The notes: a model not told the origin generated them from the letters alone. Counted from the first letter of the stretch, positions 8,979 through 18,493 are shown. The stretch: 64,000 bases of DNA from Pseudomonas sp. BCA17 (GCF_004519405.1 NZ_SGWI01000001.1:1178001-1242000), one strand, 5' to 3'. Numbers and translations are program-made.

Positions 8979-9476
8979 ATGGATACCAAGGCCAACGGAC
9001 CCCATTCTTCCCCTGCGCTGGATCGCATCGATGAGGCGATCATCGATGTGTTGCGCCATCAGGGGCGTATCACCTACGAAAAGCTCTCGTCGCTGGTGCA
9101 CCTGACGCCCAGGCCATGCCTGGAACGGGTGCGCAAGCTTGAGCGACGCGGGGTGATTCGCGGGTATGGGGCGATCATCGATGTACAGATGGTCTCGCCG
9201 GGGCTATCGCTGCTGGTGCTGGTGGCGTTGTCCAACCAAAGCGGGCGTTCGGCGCAGAAGGCTTTCGAAGCGTGCGTCAAAGCCTGCCCGCAAGTGTTCG
9301 AATGCCAACTGATCAGCGGGCCGTTCGACTACAGCCTGCGCATGCGCTGCCGCGATATGGAGCATTACCGCGTCTTGACCGAGACCTGGCTGAACAATGA
9401 TGAGTTGCACATTGATAAGTTGGTGGCGCACCCGGAGTTGGCAGTAGTGAAGAACACCGCCACCGAGCTGGCGTGA
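8979..9476 (+). CDS. Lrp/AsnC family transcriptional regulator
   Basis: A 165-residue regulator with an N-terminal winged helix (about 15-65; ITYEKLSSLVHLTPRPCLERVRKLERRGVI) and a C-terminal RAM ligand-binding domain (about 75-155). It follows the ATPase by four bases. Feast/famine regulators of this type usually sense an amino acid, so ornithine, citrulline, arginine or proline is the natural guess for the ligand and this transport/catabolic unit for the target. No specific operator could be assigned. Confidence 0.88.
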   Translation: MDTKANGPHSSPALDRIDEAIIDVLRHQGRITYEKLSSLVHLTPRPCLERVRKLERRGVIRGYGAIIDVQMVSPGLSLLVLVALSNQSGRSAQKAFEACVKACPQVFECQLISGPFDYSLRMRCRDMEHYRVLTETWLNNDELHIDKLVAHPELAVVKNTATELA

Positions 9477-9505
9477 GCGCCACGCCCCAAACACTCTGAT
9501 CAAAC

Positions 9506-9533
9506 GCGGGAGCGGGCTTGCCCCCTCCCACAC
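9506..9533. repeat. REP element
   Basis: On the minus strand this reads GTGTGGGAGGGGGCAAGCCC, a REP core, in the convergent gap between the Lrp-type gene and the DNA-repair pair. Confidence 0.7.
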
Positions 9534-9535
9534 TT

Positions 9536-10375
9536 TTAACCGTGGCTGCTTGAGATTCTCTTGCCCGGCCTGGCGCCAATCAACTTCGCCTGACCATCCT
9601 TCTGTTTCCCCGTCCGCGCTTCGCTGATCAACCCCGGTATCAATTTGCCCTCCGGCAGATTCTTCCAGAAACGGCTGGGCAAGTGCCCTTCCATCACTTT
9701 GGGGTTCAGGCGCGCCGGGTTGAAGATATGGCTGTAGTAGGTCAGCCACATGCCGCTGTGGGGGTCTTCGACATTCTGCGCCAGTTGTCGCCAGGCCTCG
9801 GGGCATTCGCGTTGATGGATCAACTGCTCGCCGTCGTAATAGACCCCATCCAGCGGCGTGGCGATCATCCAGCGATGGCGCCCCATGCGTCCAATAAAAT
9901 GCTGGCTGGCACTTTCCAGAATGTCATGGGCCGGCTCATGCCACGCGACATACTCCGGAAGCTGCGACCCCGCCTCGGCCGGCAGCGCAATGAAGCGGAC
10001 AAATGCATGCAGGTGGTGGGCCTCACGGCTTACCTGTTTGATCCGTCGCTGCAACTCGCTGCCCAACTTGTCCCCCGCCATCATCGCCGTGCGGTCACCA
10101 TGGCTGACTCGCCACAGCACTTCATACAGCAGGCTCCAGCGCTGGTCGCCGTGGTAACGGGCAGCCGACTCCAGCAACGCCAGCAGTGTCTTGGGAATTC
10201 GCGCCTGGAACGGACCCAGCCCGGCAGGAACCGGCTCATCGGTGGCAAACAGATCGGCCACCTCTGCCTCGCACCAACTCACCTGGCTCGGGTCGACCTG
10301 ATGGCTGAGCAACCAGCGCGCCTGTTCGCGCCAGGTGCTGAACAGGTTGTCGCATTCCAGGCTGATCATCCCCAT
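9536..10375 (-). CDS. TIGR03915/DUF4130-type partner of the radical SAM DNA-repair protein
   Basis: A 279-residue protein that fits the SAM-linked family always found beside the TIGR03916 radical SAM protein; many members are fused to a uracil-DNA-glycosylase-like domain, which is why a DNA repair or modification role is proposed. Typical segments are RWSLLYEVLWRVSHGDRTAM, AHHLHAFVRFIALP and WHEPAHDILESASQHF. No UDG motifs are seen after the DUF4130 region, and the chain ends in a basic tail next to a REP, so this is the unfused version. Its start lies inside the end of the radical SAM gene (10-base overlap), indicating translational coupling. Biochemical function is not established. Confidence 0.8.
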   Translation of the reverse strand: MGMISLECDNLFSTWREQARWLLSHQVDPSQVSWCEAEVADLFATDEPVPAGLGPFQARIPKTLLALLESAARYHGDQRWSLLYEVLWRVSHGDRTAMMAGDKLGSELQRRIKQVSREAHHLHAFVRFIALPAEAGSQLPEYVAWHEPAHDILESASQHFIGRMGRHRWMIATPLDGVYYDGEQLIHQRECPEAWRQLAQNVEDPHSGMWLTYYSHIFNPARLNPKVMEGHLPSRFWKNLPEGKLIPGLISEARTGKQKDGQAKLIGARPGKRISSSHG

Positions 10376-11586
10376 AACCCCATTTGTTGCGGCTGCGGAC
10401 GGTCGCGCAGTTGTTCACGCAGCAACACACTGGTGCTGTCGGCCTGTTGCGGGTGGTAATCACTGGTGATGAAGAACGGCTTGGCCTTGGCCAGCACGCA
10501 GCGCATGCGCGCCAGGTCTTCGAAGCGGATCTTGCGTTCACGGCGCAAGTCCACCAGGCGCTGGGTGGTGCGCAAGCCAATGCCGGGGATGCGCGCGATC
10601 AACGTAGGTTCGGCGCGGTTCAGGTCCAGGGGGAACACGTCGCGGTTGTCCAGGGCCCAGGCCAGCTTGGGGTCGATATCCAACGCCAGGTGGCCTGGGC
10701 CTTCAAACAGCTCGTTGGCGCTGAAACCGTAGCTGCGCAACAGGAAGTCGGCCTGGTACAAGCGGTGCTCGCGCATCAGCGGTGGTGCCGCCAGTGGCAC
10801 ACTTTTCGGGCTGTTGGGAATGGGGCTGAAGGCCGAGTAATAAACGCGGCGCAGCTTGAAGTTGCCATACAGCGCTTCGGCGCCATGGAGGATGGTGCTG
10901 TCGTCGGTGTCATCGGCGCCGACGATCATCTGCGTGCTCTGCCCGGCGGGGGCGAAGCGCGGCGCCCGGGGCTCGTTGAGTACGGTCTGCTCGCCGGTGT
11001 AGATGGTGCGCATCGCCTGCTTGATCGAGCCGATCTGTTTCTCCGGCGCCAGGGTTTGCAGGCTGGCGTCGGTGGGCAATTCGATATTGACGCTCAGGCG
11101 ATCCGCATATCGCCCCGCCTCGGCGATCAGCGCGGGGTCGGCTTCAGGAATGGTCTTGAGGTGAATGTAGCCGCGAAAGTCATGCTCTTCTCGCAGCAGC
11201 TTGGCCACGCGCACCAACTGTTCCATGGTGTAGTCGGCCGAACGGATGATGCCGGAACTGAGAAACAGCCCGCTGACGCAATTGCGCCGGTAGAAGTCCA
11301 GGGTCAGGGTGACCACCTCCTCGGGGCTGAAGCGCGCGCGGGGCACGTCGCTGGAGCGACGGTTGACGCAATACTGGCAGTCATAGAGGCAGAAGTTGGT
11401 GAGCAACACCTTGAGCAATGACACGCAGCGCCCGTCCGGGGTGTAGCTGTGGCAGATGCCCATGCCGTCGGTGGAACCCAGCCCGGCCTTGCCCTCGGAA
11501 CTGCGCTTGGGCGCACCACTGCTGGCGCAGGAAGCGTCGTACTTGGCGGCGTCGGCGAGGATGCTGAGTTTTTCGATCAACTGCAT
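10366..11586 (-). CDS. Putative DNA modification/repair radical SAM protein (TIGR03916 type)
   Basis: A 406-residue radical SAM enzyme. The cluster-binding cysteines are Cys66, Cys70 and Cys73 in CLYDCQYC, following the family-typical MGICHSYTPDGRCVSLLKVL. The C-terminal third has a helix-hairpin-helix DNA-binding signature (ARIPGIGLRTTQRLVDLR). The gene heads a two-gene operon with the DUF4130-type protein. A LexA-like palindrome begins only 15 bases upstream of the start codon, overlapping a possible -10 region, which predicts induction by DNA damage. The substrate and reaction of this family are unknown; a repair role rests on the DUF4130/UDG association, the HhH motif and the LexA box. 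Confidence 0.86.
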   Translation of the reverse strand: MQLIEKLSILADAAKYDASCASSGAPKRSSEGKAGLGSTDGMGICHSYTPDGRCVSLLKVLLTNFCLYDCQYCVNRRSSDVPRARFSPEEVVTLTLDFYRRNCVSGLFLSSGIIRSADYTMEQLVRVAKLLREEHDFRGYIHLKTIPEADPALIAEAGRYADRLSVNIELPTDASLQTLAPEKQIGSIKQAMRTIYTGEQTVLNEPRAPRFAPAGQSTQMIVGADDTDDSTILHGAEALYGNFKLRRVYYSAFSPIPNSPKSVPLAAPPLMREHRLYQADFLLRSYGFSANELFEGPGHLALDIDPKLAWALDNRDVFPLDLNRAEPTLIARIPGIGLRTTQRLVDLRRERKIRFEDLARMRCVLAKAKPFFITSDYHPQQADSTSVLLREQLRDRPQPQQMGLWG

Positions 11587-11601
11587 GGAGGGCTACCGAT
11601 A

Positions 11602-11617
11602 CTGGTTTTTTGTACAG
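11602..11617 (-). promoter_or_regulatory. LexA-like operator of the radical SAM repair operon
   Basis: On the minus strand the site reads CTGTACAAAAAACCAG, matching the LexA half-sites CTG-N10-CAG with an A-rich centre (Pseudomonas consensus close to CTGTATATATATACAG). It is flanked by TA on both sides and lies 15-30 bases upstream of the start codon. A TTGTGA/TACTGT pair with 17-base spacing just upstream could be the promoter, its -10 overlapping the operator. Confidence 0.65.
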
Positions 11618-11652
11618 TATCAGGCAGCCCACCGTGTCACAAGTGCAGCTTG

Positions 11653-12990
11653 TCAGCTGGCGGTGGCCAACAACAGGTCCTGCACCGAATGCCCCGTGCC
11701 GCGATGGCGATCATGCTCAAACAGCGACGCCGCAATTTCATCCGCACGAATCGGCAGCACCGACAGCAAGGTATCGCTCAAACCATGGCTGGCCTGGCTG
11801 AAGCCCTGGATGTAGACGCCAGCCTTGCAACGTTCATCCGTGATGATGCGGTAATCACGGGCCACTTCGAAGTCGCCCATGTAGGCTTGCAACGGCGCCA
11901 ACAGCTCGCGGTGTTGCTGGCGCTCATAACCGGTGGCGAGGATGACGGCGTCGTAATGGTTGACGAGGGTGTCGCCGGTGGCGTTGTCGCGCAAGACCAG
12001 TTCGATGCCCAGCGCGCTGGCGGTGGCTTTTTCCACGACGGTCATGGTGCGGAACGCCTGGCGGGCGATACCCGAGACTTTCTGGCGGTAGAAGATGCCG
12101 TAGATGCGCTCGATCAAGTCCAGGTCTACCACCGAATAGTTGGTGTTCTGGTACTCGGCAACCAGCCGCTCGCGCTCGGCACCGACTTGCTGAAACACCA
12201 GGTCGGTGAAGGCCGGCGAAAACACTTCGTTGACGAACGGGCTGTCATCGGCGGGCTTGAGCGCCGAACCGCGCAGGATCATGTCGACTTGCACCGACGG
12301 GAAGCTGTCGTTCAAGTCGATAAAGGCCTCGGCCGCGCTCTGGCCACCGCCGATGATTGCGATGCGCATTGCCTTGCCTTCGACACACGGCTGGGTGGCC
12401 ATGCGTTCCAGGTATTGGGAGTGGTGGAACACCCGCCCGTCATCCTTGAGGCCTTTGAACGCTTCAGGCACACGCGCCGTACCACCTGGGCTCACCACCA
12501 CGTTGCGGGCGGTGCGTACATGCTGCTCGCCCACGGCATCGCGGGAAATCACGCGCAGCGCTTCAACCTGCTGCTGATGCAGGATCGGCTCGATGGCCAA
12601 GACTTCCTCGCCGTAGCGAGCCTGGGCCTGGAACTGCCCGGCCACCCAGCGCAGGTAGTCGTTGTACTCCATGCGGCATGGGTAGAAGGTGCCCAGGTTG
12701 ATGAAATCCACCAAGCGGTCGTGGGCCTTCAGGTAATTGACGAAGGAGTAAGGGCTGGTGGGGTTGCGCAAGGTCACCAGGTCTTTGAGGAAGGAAATCT
12801 GCAATTCACTCTGGGTGACCAGGGTATTGCCGTGCCAGCGGTAGTCAGCCTGCTTGTCCAGGAACAGTACATCCAGTTTGCCCTGGGCCTTTTCGCGCTC
12901 CTGCAGGGCGATGGCCAGCGCCAGGTTCGAAGGGCCGAAACCGATACCGATCAGGTCGTGAACCGCGGGCGAAGCAATTGCCTGTGTCAT
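11653..12990 (-). CDS. pvdA: L-ornithine N5-monooxygenase of pyoverdine synthesis
   Basis: A 445-residue flavin-dependent N-hydroxylating monooxygenase that makes N5-hydroxyornithine for the pyoverdine peptide. The start was placed at MTQAIASPAVHDLIG, which matches the known PvdA N-terminus; the open frame extends 45 codons further but through the promoter. Motifs: FAD site IGIGFGPSNLALAIAL, NADPH site IAIIGGGQSAAEAF, and ATGYERQ near the C-terminus. An exact PvdS-type iron-starvation promoter box lies 84 bases upstream. The sigma gene fpvI is upstream in the same direction and the pvdRT-opmQ pump is divergent, the same neighbourhood as in P. aeruginosa. Confidence 0.96.
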   Translation of the reverse strand: MTQAIASPAVHDLIGIGFGPSNLALAIALQEREKAQGKLDVLFLDKQADYRWHGNTLVTQSELQISFLKDLVTLRNPTSPYSFVNYLKAHDRLVDFINLGTFYPCRMEYNDYLRWVAGQFQAQARYGEEVLAIEPILHQQQVEALRVISRDAVGEQHVRTARNVVVSPGGTARVPEAFKGLKDDGRVFHHSQYLERMATQPCVEGKAMRIAIIGGGQSAAEAFIDLNDSFPSVQVDMILRGSALKPADDSPFVNEVFSPAFTDLVFQQVGAERERLVAEYQNTNYSVVDLDLIERIYGIFYRQKVSGIARQAFRTMTVVEKATASALGIELVLRDNATGDTLVNHYDAVILATGYERQQHRELLAPLQAYMGDFEVARDYRIITDERCKAGVYIQGFSQASHGLSDTLLSVLPIRADEIAASLFEHDRHRGTGHSVQDLLLATAS

Positions 12991-13073
12991 TCCAGTGTCC
13001 TCTGGATAAGCCCCTTGGCGGTGGGGCGGGAATACCTTCAAGACCCGAACATCAGGTCGTGTGTTGATAGGAA

Positions 13074-13097
13074 ACGAGGACAATGAAATAAAATTTA
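13074..13097 (-). promoter_or_regulatory. PvdS-dependent iron-starvation promoter box of pvdA
   Basis: On the minus strand TAAAT is followed after exactly 16 bases by CGT, the iron-starvation box recognised by the PvdS sigma factor. It is placed 84 bases before the pvdA start codon. Confidence 0.88.
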
Positions 13098-13109
13098 ACT
13101 GATCGGCGA

Positions 13110-13592
13110 TCAGTGCGCTTCCCACTCACGCATCCGCACCCGGCAATGCTTCATGGCATTGACGATGTGCTTTTCCACCACACTGCGAGAAATGTCCAGG
13201 CGTTCGGCAATTTGCAGGTGGGACAGGCCCTCGAGTTTGCGCAGCAGGAAGCTGTCGCGGCATGTGGCCGGTAACTCGGCCAGGGCGCGCTCGAGCATTT
13301 CAAGGCGCTGCCCCTGGTCGTGACTGATGTGCGGAGAATCCGTGGCGAAGCGCTCTTCACCGTCGAGCACCTCCAGGGGTTCGGCCTGGCGCAACGCATT
13401 GCGTCGATGGCCGTCGATCACCAGGTTAAGTGCGGTGCGGTACAGAAACGCGCGTGGCTGCTCGATCGGCGTGTCACTGGAGCGTTCCAGCACGCGGACA
13501 TAAGCGTCATGCACCACATCCTCGGCCACCTGACGGTTGCCCAGCTTGGCGTTGAGGAAACACACCAGCTCGCGATAGTAGTTTTCCAACAT
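13110..13592 (-). CDS. fpvI: ECF sigma factor, FpvI/FecI type
   Basis: A 160-residue iron-starvation ECF sigma factor. Region 2 (NRQVAEDVVHDAYVRVLER) and region 4 (LPATCRDSFLLRKLEGLSHLQIAERLDISRSVVEKHI) are both intact. The start was set at MLENYYRELV with GGGAG just upstream; a Met six codons earlier has a weaker site. It is not PvdS by sequence; its place between pvdA and pvdR matches fpvI of P. aeruginosa, which directs transcription of the ferripyoverdine receptor gene. The anti-sigma gene fpvR that follows fpvI in P. aeruginosa is absent here. A Fur-like box precedes the gene. Confidence 0.82.
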   Translation of the reverse strand: MLENYYRELVCFLNAKLGNRQVAEDVVHDAYVRVLERSSDTPIEQPRAFLYRTALNLVIDGHRRNALRQAEPLEVLDGEERFATDSPHISHDQGQRLEMLERALAELPATCRDSFLLRKLEGLSHLQIAERLDISRSVVEKHIVNAMKHCRVRMREWEAH

Positions 13593-13676
13593 GACTCCCG
13601 ACAGACACATGGCGGCATCAGGTGCTCGCGCCTACAAGTGCAGCCATTCAGTGATAGCAGTTTGAGTGCGTGCAAT

Positions 13677-13691
13677 TTATAGTAATTCTCA
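13677..13691 (-). promoter_or_regulatory. Fur-like box upstream of fpvI
   Basis: On the minus strand TGAGAATTACTATAA resembles the 7-1-7 Fur palindrome (TGATAATnATTATCA; 11 of 14 defined bases). It lies about 85 bases before the fpvI start, consistent with iron repression of the sigma gene. Confidence 0.6.
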
Positions 13692-13736
13692 TCTACTTTT
13701 AAACAGGTCTCGCACCAACGGTCGTTTTTTTTCTTC

Positions 13737-13759
13737 ACACAAGCTGTAACCGCTTGTGT
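13737..13759. other. Perfect 8-base inverted repeat upstream of pvdR
   Basis: ACACAAGC and GCTTGTGT are separated by seven bases, just before the PvdS-type box of pvdRT-opmQ. No T-run follows on either strand, so it is not a standard terminator; it could be an operator or a structured leader of the fpvI side. Confidence 0.5.
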
Positions 13760-13766
13760 AACCGCC

Positions 13767-13790
13767 TAAATCTCCAGCCAATTTCCTCGT
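13767..13790 (+). promoter_or_regulatory. PvdS-dependent iron-starvation promoter box of pvdRT-opmQ
   Basis: TAAAT, 16 bases, then CGT: an exact iron-starvation box on the plus strand, ending 55 bases before the pvdR start. It mirrors the box of divergent pvdA, so synthesis and export share one sigma factor. Confidence 0.87.
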
Positions 13791-13845
13791 TTAACTGTCA
13801 GCTCTGCGCGACTGCGCCCCGATCCTGACTGGCTGGAACCTACGC

Positions 13846-15018
13846 ATGAAACGCCCTCGACCTGCCCGACGCGCCCTGCTTATCGCCGCGTGCCTGATTC
13901 CCATCATCGCGGCTGCAGCCTGGCAGGTCCTTCCACCGGGCCGCGATACGTTCGCGACCGTCACCGTAACCCGCGGCAGTATCGAAAACAGCGTCACCGC
14001 CCTCGGCACCCTGCAACCCCGACGTTATGTAGACGTCGGCGCCCAGGCTTCCGGGCAAATCCAGAAGATCCACGTCGAGGCCGGCGATCAGGTCAAGGCC
14101 GGCCAGTTGCTGGTGGAGATCGACCCCTCCACGCAAAAAGCCAAGCTCGATGCCAGTCGCTACGCCATCGAAAACCTCAAGGCTCAGTTGCAGGAGCAAA
14201 AAGCCCAGCACGCCTTGGCGCGCCAGAAGTACCAGCGCCAGCAACGCCTGGCCGCCGGCAATGCCACCCGCGAAGAAGATGTGCAGACCGCCCAGGCCGA
14301 ACTGAGTGCCACCCAGGCGCGGGTCGACATGTTCCAGGCGCAGATCCGCCAGGCCCAGGCCAGCCTGCGCAGTGACGAAGCCGAACTGGGCTATACGCGG
14401 ATCTTCGCGCCCATGGATGGCACCGTGGTAGCCGTGGACGCCCGCGTCGGCCAGACCCTCAACGCCCAGCAGCAGACGCCGTTGATCCTGCGGATCGCCA
14501 GGCTGTCGCCGATGACGGTATGGGCTGAGGTTTCAGAAGCGGACATCGGCCACGTCAAGCCCGGCATGACGGCCTACTTCACCACGTTGAGCGGCGGCAA
14601 CCGGCGCTGGACCAGCACCGTGCGCCAGATCCTGCCGATCCCGCCCAAGCCCCTCAATGAGACCAGCCAGGGCGGTGGCAGCCCCAGCAGCACAAGCAAA
14701 AGCGGGAGTGGCCGCGTGGTGCTGTACACCGTGCTGCTGGATGTAGACAACGCCGATAACGCGCTGATGGCCGAGATGACCGCCCAGGTGTTTTTCGTCG
14801 CCAGCCAGGTCAAGGACGCCCTGACCGTGCCCGTCGCCGCCCTGCAGGGCAGCGCCAACGCCGACCGCCAGATCGCCCGGGTGGTGGCGGAAAACGGCAC
14901 TGTCGAAGACCGCGAAGTGCGCCTGGGCATCAGTGACCGCCTGCGCGTCGAGGTGCTGGATGGCCTGCGCGAAGGCGATCACCTGTTGATCGGCCCGGCC
15001 GATAGCAATGGGGGCTGA
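13846..15018 (+). CDS. pvdR: Periplasmic adaptor of the pyoverdine efflux pump
   Basis: A 390-residue MacA-type membrane fusion protein. An N-terminal anchor ([20 protein letters not shown]) is followed by the split lipoyl domain ([20 protein letters not shown]), a coiled-coil hairpin rich in Gln and Ala (about 90-175), and a beta-barrel region. A Gly/Ser-rich insert ([15 protein letters not shown]) lies in the barrel part. It links the inner-membrane PvdT to OpmQ for secretion of newly made pyoverdine and recycling of used siderophore. It is the first gene of a three-gene operon in which all genes overlap, behind an iron-starvation box. Confidence 0.93.
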   Translation: MKRPRPARRALLIAACLIPIIAAAAWQVLPPGRDTFATVTVTRGSIENSVTALGTLQPRRYVDVGAQASGQIQKIHVEAGDQVKAGQLLVEIDPSTQKAKLDASRYAIENLKAQLQEQKAQHALARQKYQRQQRLAAGNATREEDVQTAQAELSATQARVDMFQAQIRQAQASLRSDEAELGYTRIFAPMDGTVVAVDARVGQTLNAQQQTPLILRIARLSPMTVWAEVSEADIGHVKPGMTAYFTTLSGGNRRWTSTVRQILPIPPKPLNETSQGGGSPSSTSKSGSGRVVLYTVLLDVDNADNALMAEMTAQVFFVASQVKDALTVPVAALQGSANADRQIARVVAENGTVEDREVRLGISDRLRVEVLDGLREGDHLLIGPADSNGG

Positions 15019-16990
15019 GTTGAGCACACCCCTGATCGAACTCAAGCACATCCGCAAATCCTACGGTGGCGGCGACAGCCCGCAAGTCGACGTGCTGCGC
15101 GGCATCGACCTGTCGATTCATGCCGGGGAATTCGTTGCCATCGTCGGGGCGTCCGGCTCCGGCAAATCCACGCTGATGAATATCCTCGGTTGCCTGGACC
15201 GCCCCACCGAGGGCGAGTACCTGTTTGCCGGCGAAAATGTCGCGCACCTGGACAGCGATGCACTGGCCTGGCTGCGCCGCGAGGCGTTCGGGTTTGTGTT
15301 TCAGGGCTATCACCTGATTCCGTCGGGCTCCGCCCAGGAAAACGTCGAGATGCCGGCGATCTACGCCGGTATCAGCGCCGACGAACGCCGTGCGCGAGCC
15401 AACGCCCTGCTCACGCGCCTGGGCCTGGCCGAGCGCACCGGCAACCGCCCGCACCAACTTTCCGGGGGCCAGCAGCAACGGGTGTCGATTGCCCGGGCGC
15501 TGATGAACGGCGGGCATATCATCCTCGCCGACGAACCCACCGGCGCCCTCGACAGCCACAGCGGTGCCGAGGTGATGGCCTTGCTGGACGAACTGGCGAG
15601 CCAGGGCCACGTGGTGATCCTGATCACCCACGACCGGGATGTGGCCGCACGCGCCAACCGTATCATCGAGATTCGCGACGGCCTGATCATCAGTGACTCG
15701 GCCGATACCCACACCACAGCCCCCGCCCCCGCGGCCGGCGCTCTGCAAGCCGTGGACCTGCGCCAGCGCCTGGCTGACGGCGCCGAACACAACGGTGCCT
15801 GGAAGGCCGAGCTGCTCGACGCCATACGCGCGGCGTGGCGGGTGATGTGGATCAATCGTTTTCGCACGGCCCTGACCTTGCTGGGGATCATCATCGGCGT
15901 CGCCTCGGTGGTGGTGATGCTGGCGGTGGGCGAAGGCAGCAAGCGCCAGGTGATGGCGCAAATGGGCGCCTTCGGCTCGAACATTTTGTATGTCAGTGGT
16001 TCGTCGCCGAACCCGCGTACGCCGCTGGGGATCATTACCCCCCAGGACGTGGCGGCCCTGGCCACCCTGCCGCAGGTCAAGCGGATCATGCCCGTCAACG
16101 GCGCCGAAGCCGGCGTACGCTTCGGCAATATCGACTACATGGCCTACGTGGGCGGCAACGACACGCAGTTCCCGGGCATTTTCAACTGGCCGGTCGTGGA
16201 AGGCAGCTACTTCACCGAAGCCGACGAGCGTAACGCCGCCACGGTGGCGGTGATCGGCGCCCGGGTGCGCGACAAACTGTTCAAAGGTCTGATCAACCCG
16301 ATCGGCCAATACATCCTGATCGAAAACGTGCCGTTCCAGGTGGTGGGCGTGCTGCAGGAGAAGGGCTCCAGCTCCGGCAACAAAGACAGTGATGACCGCA
16401 TCGCTATCCCCTACTCCGCCGCGAGCATCCGGTTGTTTGGCAGCTACAACCCGGAATACGTGGTGATCGCCGCCGCCGACGCCAGCCGGGTGCACGACGC
16501 GGAGCAGGCCATCGACCAGTTGCTCAAGCGCCTGCACCACGGCAAGTCCGATTATCACCTGACCAACAACGCCGCCATGATCCAGGCCGAAGCCCGGACG
16601 CAGAACACCCTGTCGCTGATGCTCGGCTCGATCGCCGCGATTTCACTGCTGGTGGGCGGCATCGGCGTGATGAATATCATGCTGATGACTGTGCGCGAAC
16701 GTACCCGCGAAATCGGCATCCGCATGGCGACGGGTGCGCGCCAGCGCGACATCCTGCGCCAGTTCCTCACCGAAGCGGTGATGCTCTCGGTGGTCGGCGG
16801 CCTGTGCGGTATCGGCCTGGCGCTGCTGGTGGGTGGCGTGCTGGTGCTGGCCCAGGTGGCGGTGCAGTTTTCCCTGGTGGCGGTGGCGGGTGCGTTTGGC
16901 TGTGCGCTGGTCACCGGTGTCGTATTCGGCTTTATGCCGGCCCGTAAAGCAGCCCGGCTCGATCCGGTTAAGGCGTTGACCAGTGAATAA
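15008..16990 (+). CDS. pvdT: Pyoverdine efflux ABC transporter, fused ATPase-permease
   Basis: A 660-residue MacB-type half transporter. The N-terminal ATPase (about 10-240) has Walker [10 protein letters not shown], signature [15 protein letters not shown] and Walker [13 protein letters not shown] membrane helix near 295 ([20 protein letters not shown]) starts the permease part, followed by a large periplasmic domain and three C-terminal helices with the FtsX signature ([19 protein letters not shown]). The start overlaps pvdR by 11 bases; a TTG four codons later giving LSTPLIEL is an alternative. Works with PvdR and OpmQ. Confidence 0.94.
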   Translation: MGAELSTPLIELKHIRKSYGGGDSPQVDVLRGIDLSIHAGEFVAIVGASGSGKSTLMNILGCLDRPTEGEYLFAGENVAHLDSDALAWLRREAFGFVFQGYHLIPSGSAQENVEMPAIYAGISADERRARANALLTRLGLAERTGNRPHQLSGGQQQRVSIARALMNGGHIILADEPTGALDSHSGAEVMALLDELASQGHVVILITHDRDVAARANRIIEIRDGLIISDSADTHTTAPAPAAGALQAVDLRQRLADGAEHNGAWKAELLDAIRAAWRVMWINRFRTALTLLGIIIGVASVVVMLAVGEGSKRQVMAQMGAFGSNILYVSGSSPNPRTPLGIITPQDVAALATLPQVKRIMPVNGAEAGVRFGNIDYMAYVGGNDTQFPGIFNWPVVEGSYFTEADERNAATVAVIGARVRDKLFKGLINPIGQYILIENVPFQVVGVLQEKGSSSGNKDSDDRIAIPYSAASIRLFGSYNPEYVVIAAADASRVHDAEQAIDQLLKRLHHGKSDYHLTNNAAMIQAEARTQNTLSLMLGSIAAISLLVGGIGVMNIMLMTVRERTREIGIRMATGARQRDILRQFLTEAVMLSVVGGLCGIGLALLVGGVLVLAQVAVQFSLVAVAGAFGCALVTGVVFGFMPARKAARLDPVKALTSE

Positions 16991-18389
16991 ACCATTCCCG
17001 CTTTCTGTGCTCAGCCTGTGCCTGTCGCTCAGCGCCTGCAGCGGCAACCCGCCTGCCGTGGACAACGGCATCGCGCCGCCAACCGCCTGGCAGTACGCGG
17101 AACGTGAGGCGGCCCAGGCGAGTAACCAGCGTTGGTGGACGCAGTTCGGTAGCGCGTCACTCAACCGTCTGATCGACCAGGCGCGCCGTGACAGTTTCGA
17201 CGTGGCCGCCGCCATGGCACGGGTGCGCCAGGCACAGGCCAGTGCAGTGATAGCCGGAGCGCCGTTGTGGCCCGAGGTAAAATTCAACCTGACCGCCAGC
17301 CGTGAAAAACTGCTGCACGGCAGCGGTAACTCGTCGCTGGATGCCACCGAAAACGACAAGACCGTGGACGATTTCGGCGCCAACCTTACCGCCAGTTATG
17401 AGCTGGATTTCTGGGGTGGCCGCGCCGCCGCCCGGGACAGTGCGCTGTATGCCCTGCGCGCCAGTGAGTTCTACCAGGCCACCGTGGAACTGACGCTGCT
17501 CAGCAACGTGGCCGACCGCTACGCGCAAACCCTTGCCGCACGCCAACGCCTGCAGATTGCCGAGTTGAATCTGACGAATGCGCGCAACGTGCTGAACCTG
17601 GTGCAAACCCGCTTTGACGCCGGCTCCGCCACCGCCCTGGAACTGGCACAGCAGAAAAGCCTGGTGGCCAGCCAGCAGCGGCAACTGCCGTTGATCCAGC
17701 AGGTGGCCGAGGAATCGCGGATCACCCTCGCCACGCTGCTCGGCCAGCCGGTGCAAGCCCTGGACCTGGGCAGCGAACCGTTCCAGGCCCTGACCTGGCC
17801 GGCCATCGGTGCCGGCGTGCCCAGCCAGCTATTGAGCCGCCGTCCCGATCTCGCCCAGGCCGAAGCGCAATTGGCCGCAGCCAGCGCCGACGTCACGGTC
17901 GCCCGTGCGGCGATGCTGCCTACCGTGACCCTGGGCGCCACGCTGGGCTCGGCGTCGTCCAGGGCAGAAGAGATCCTGCGCAGCCCGTTCTACAACCTGA
18001 CCTCCGGACTGGTCGCACCGATTTTCAACCATGGCCGTTTAACCGCCGAACGCGACAAAGCCCGCGCGCGCCAGGATGAGCTGTTGCAGACTTACCGCGG
18101 CGCGATCATCAACGGCTTCGCCGATGTGGAAAAAGCCCTCAGCACCATCACGCGCCTGGACCAGCAGCGGCAGTGGCAAGCCGAAGAACTGCAGCAGGCC
18201 CAGACGGCATTCCAGATCGCGCAAAGCCGCTACCAGGCCGGCGCCGAAGACCTGCTGACAGTGCTGGAAACCCAGCGCACCCTGTACGCCGCCCAGGACG
18301 TGAACGTGCAACTGCGATTGTCGCGCCTGCAAGCCAGCATTGCCTTGTACAAAGCCCTGGGCGGCGGTTGGAGTACAGACATCCGATAA
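16983..18389 (+). CDS. opmQ: Outer-membrane channel lipoprotein of the pyoverdine pump
   Basis: A 468-residue NodT/OprM-family outer-membrane factor. The start is a GTG overlapping the last codons of pvdT by eight bases. A lipoprotein signal ends in the lipobox LSAC with Cys19 as the acylated residue. The two internally repeated coiled-coil halves of TolC-like proteins are visible ([21 protein letters not shown] type segments; the second half ends in [18 protein letters not shown]). It completes the PvdRT-OpmQ export channel. Confidence 0.93.
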   Translation: MNKPFPLSVLSLCLSLSACSGNPPAVDNGIAPPTAWQYAEREAAQASNQRWWTQFGSASLNRLIDQARRDSFDVAAAMARVRQAQASAVIAGAPLWPEVKFNLTASREKLLHGSGNSSLDATENDKTVDDFGANLTASYELDFWGGRAAARDSALYALRASEFYQATVELTLLSNVADRYAQTLAARQRLQIAELNLTNARNVLNLVQTRFDAGSATALELAQQKSLVASQQRQLPLIQQVAEESRITLATLLGQPVQALDLGSEPFQALTWPAIGAGVPSQLLSRRPDLAQAEAQLAAASADVTVARAAMLPTVTLGATLGSASSRAEEILRSPFYNLTSGLVAPIFNHGRLTAERDKARARQDELLQTYRGAIINGFADVEKALSTITRLDQQRQWQAEELQQAQTAFQIAQSRYQAGAEDLLTVLETQRTLYAAQDVNVQLRLSRLQASIALYKALGGGWSTDIR

Positions 18390-18493
18390 ACGAAACTCCT
18401 GTTTCTTACACGAACCGTTTTCTCTCCCTACATTTTATAACCTCAGGTCCTTGGTAAAAAAGCCGCCATCACACGGCTGCCCGGGACCTCTCG

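Noticed and set aside
11449..13086. Long plus-strand open frame opposite pvdA and the radical SAM gene
   Set aside because: It is the antisense of conserved genes in GC-rich DNA; no domain motifs, no ribosome site.
14930..16558. 542-codon minus-strand frame opposite pvdT
   Set aside because: Antisense shadow of a clearly conserved ABC transporter; its His/Gln/Arg-rich composition is typical of reverse-complemented high-GC codons.
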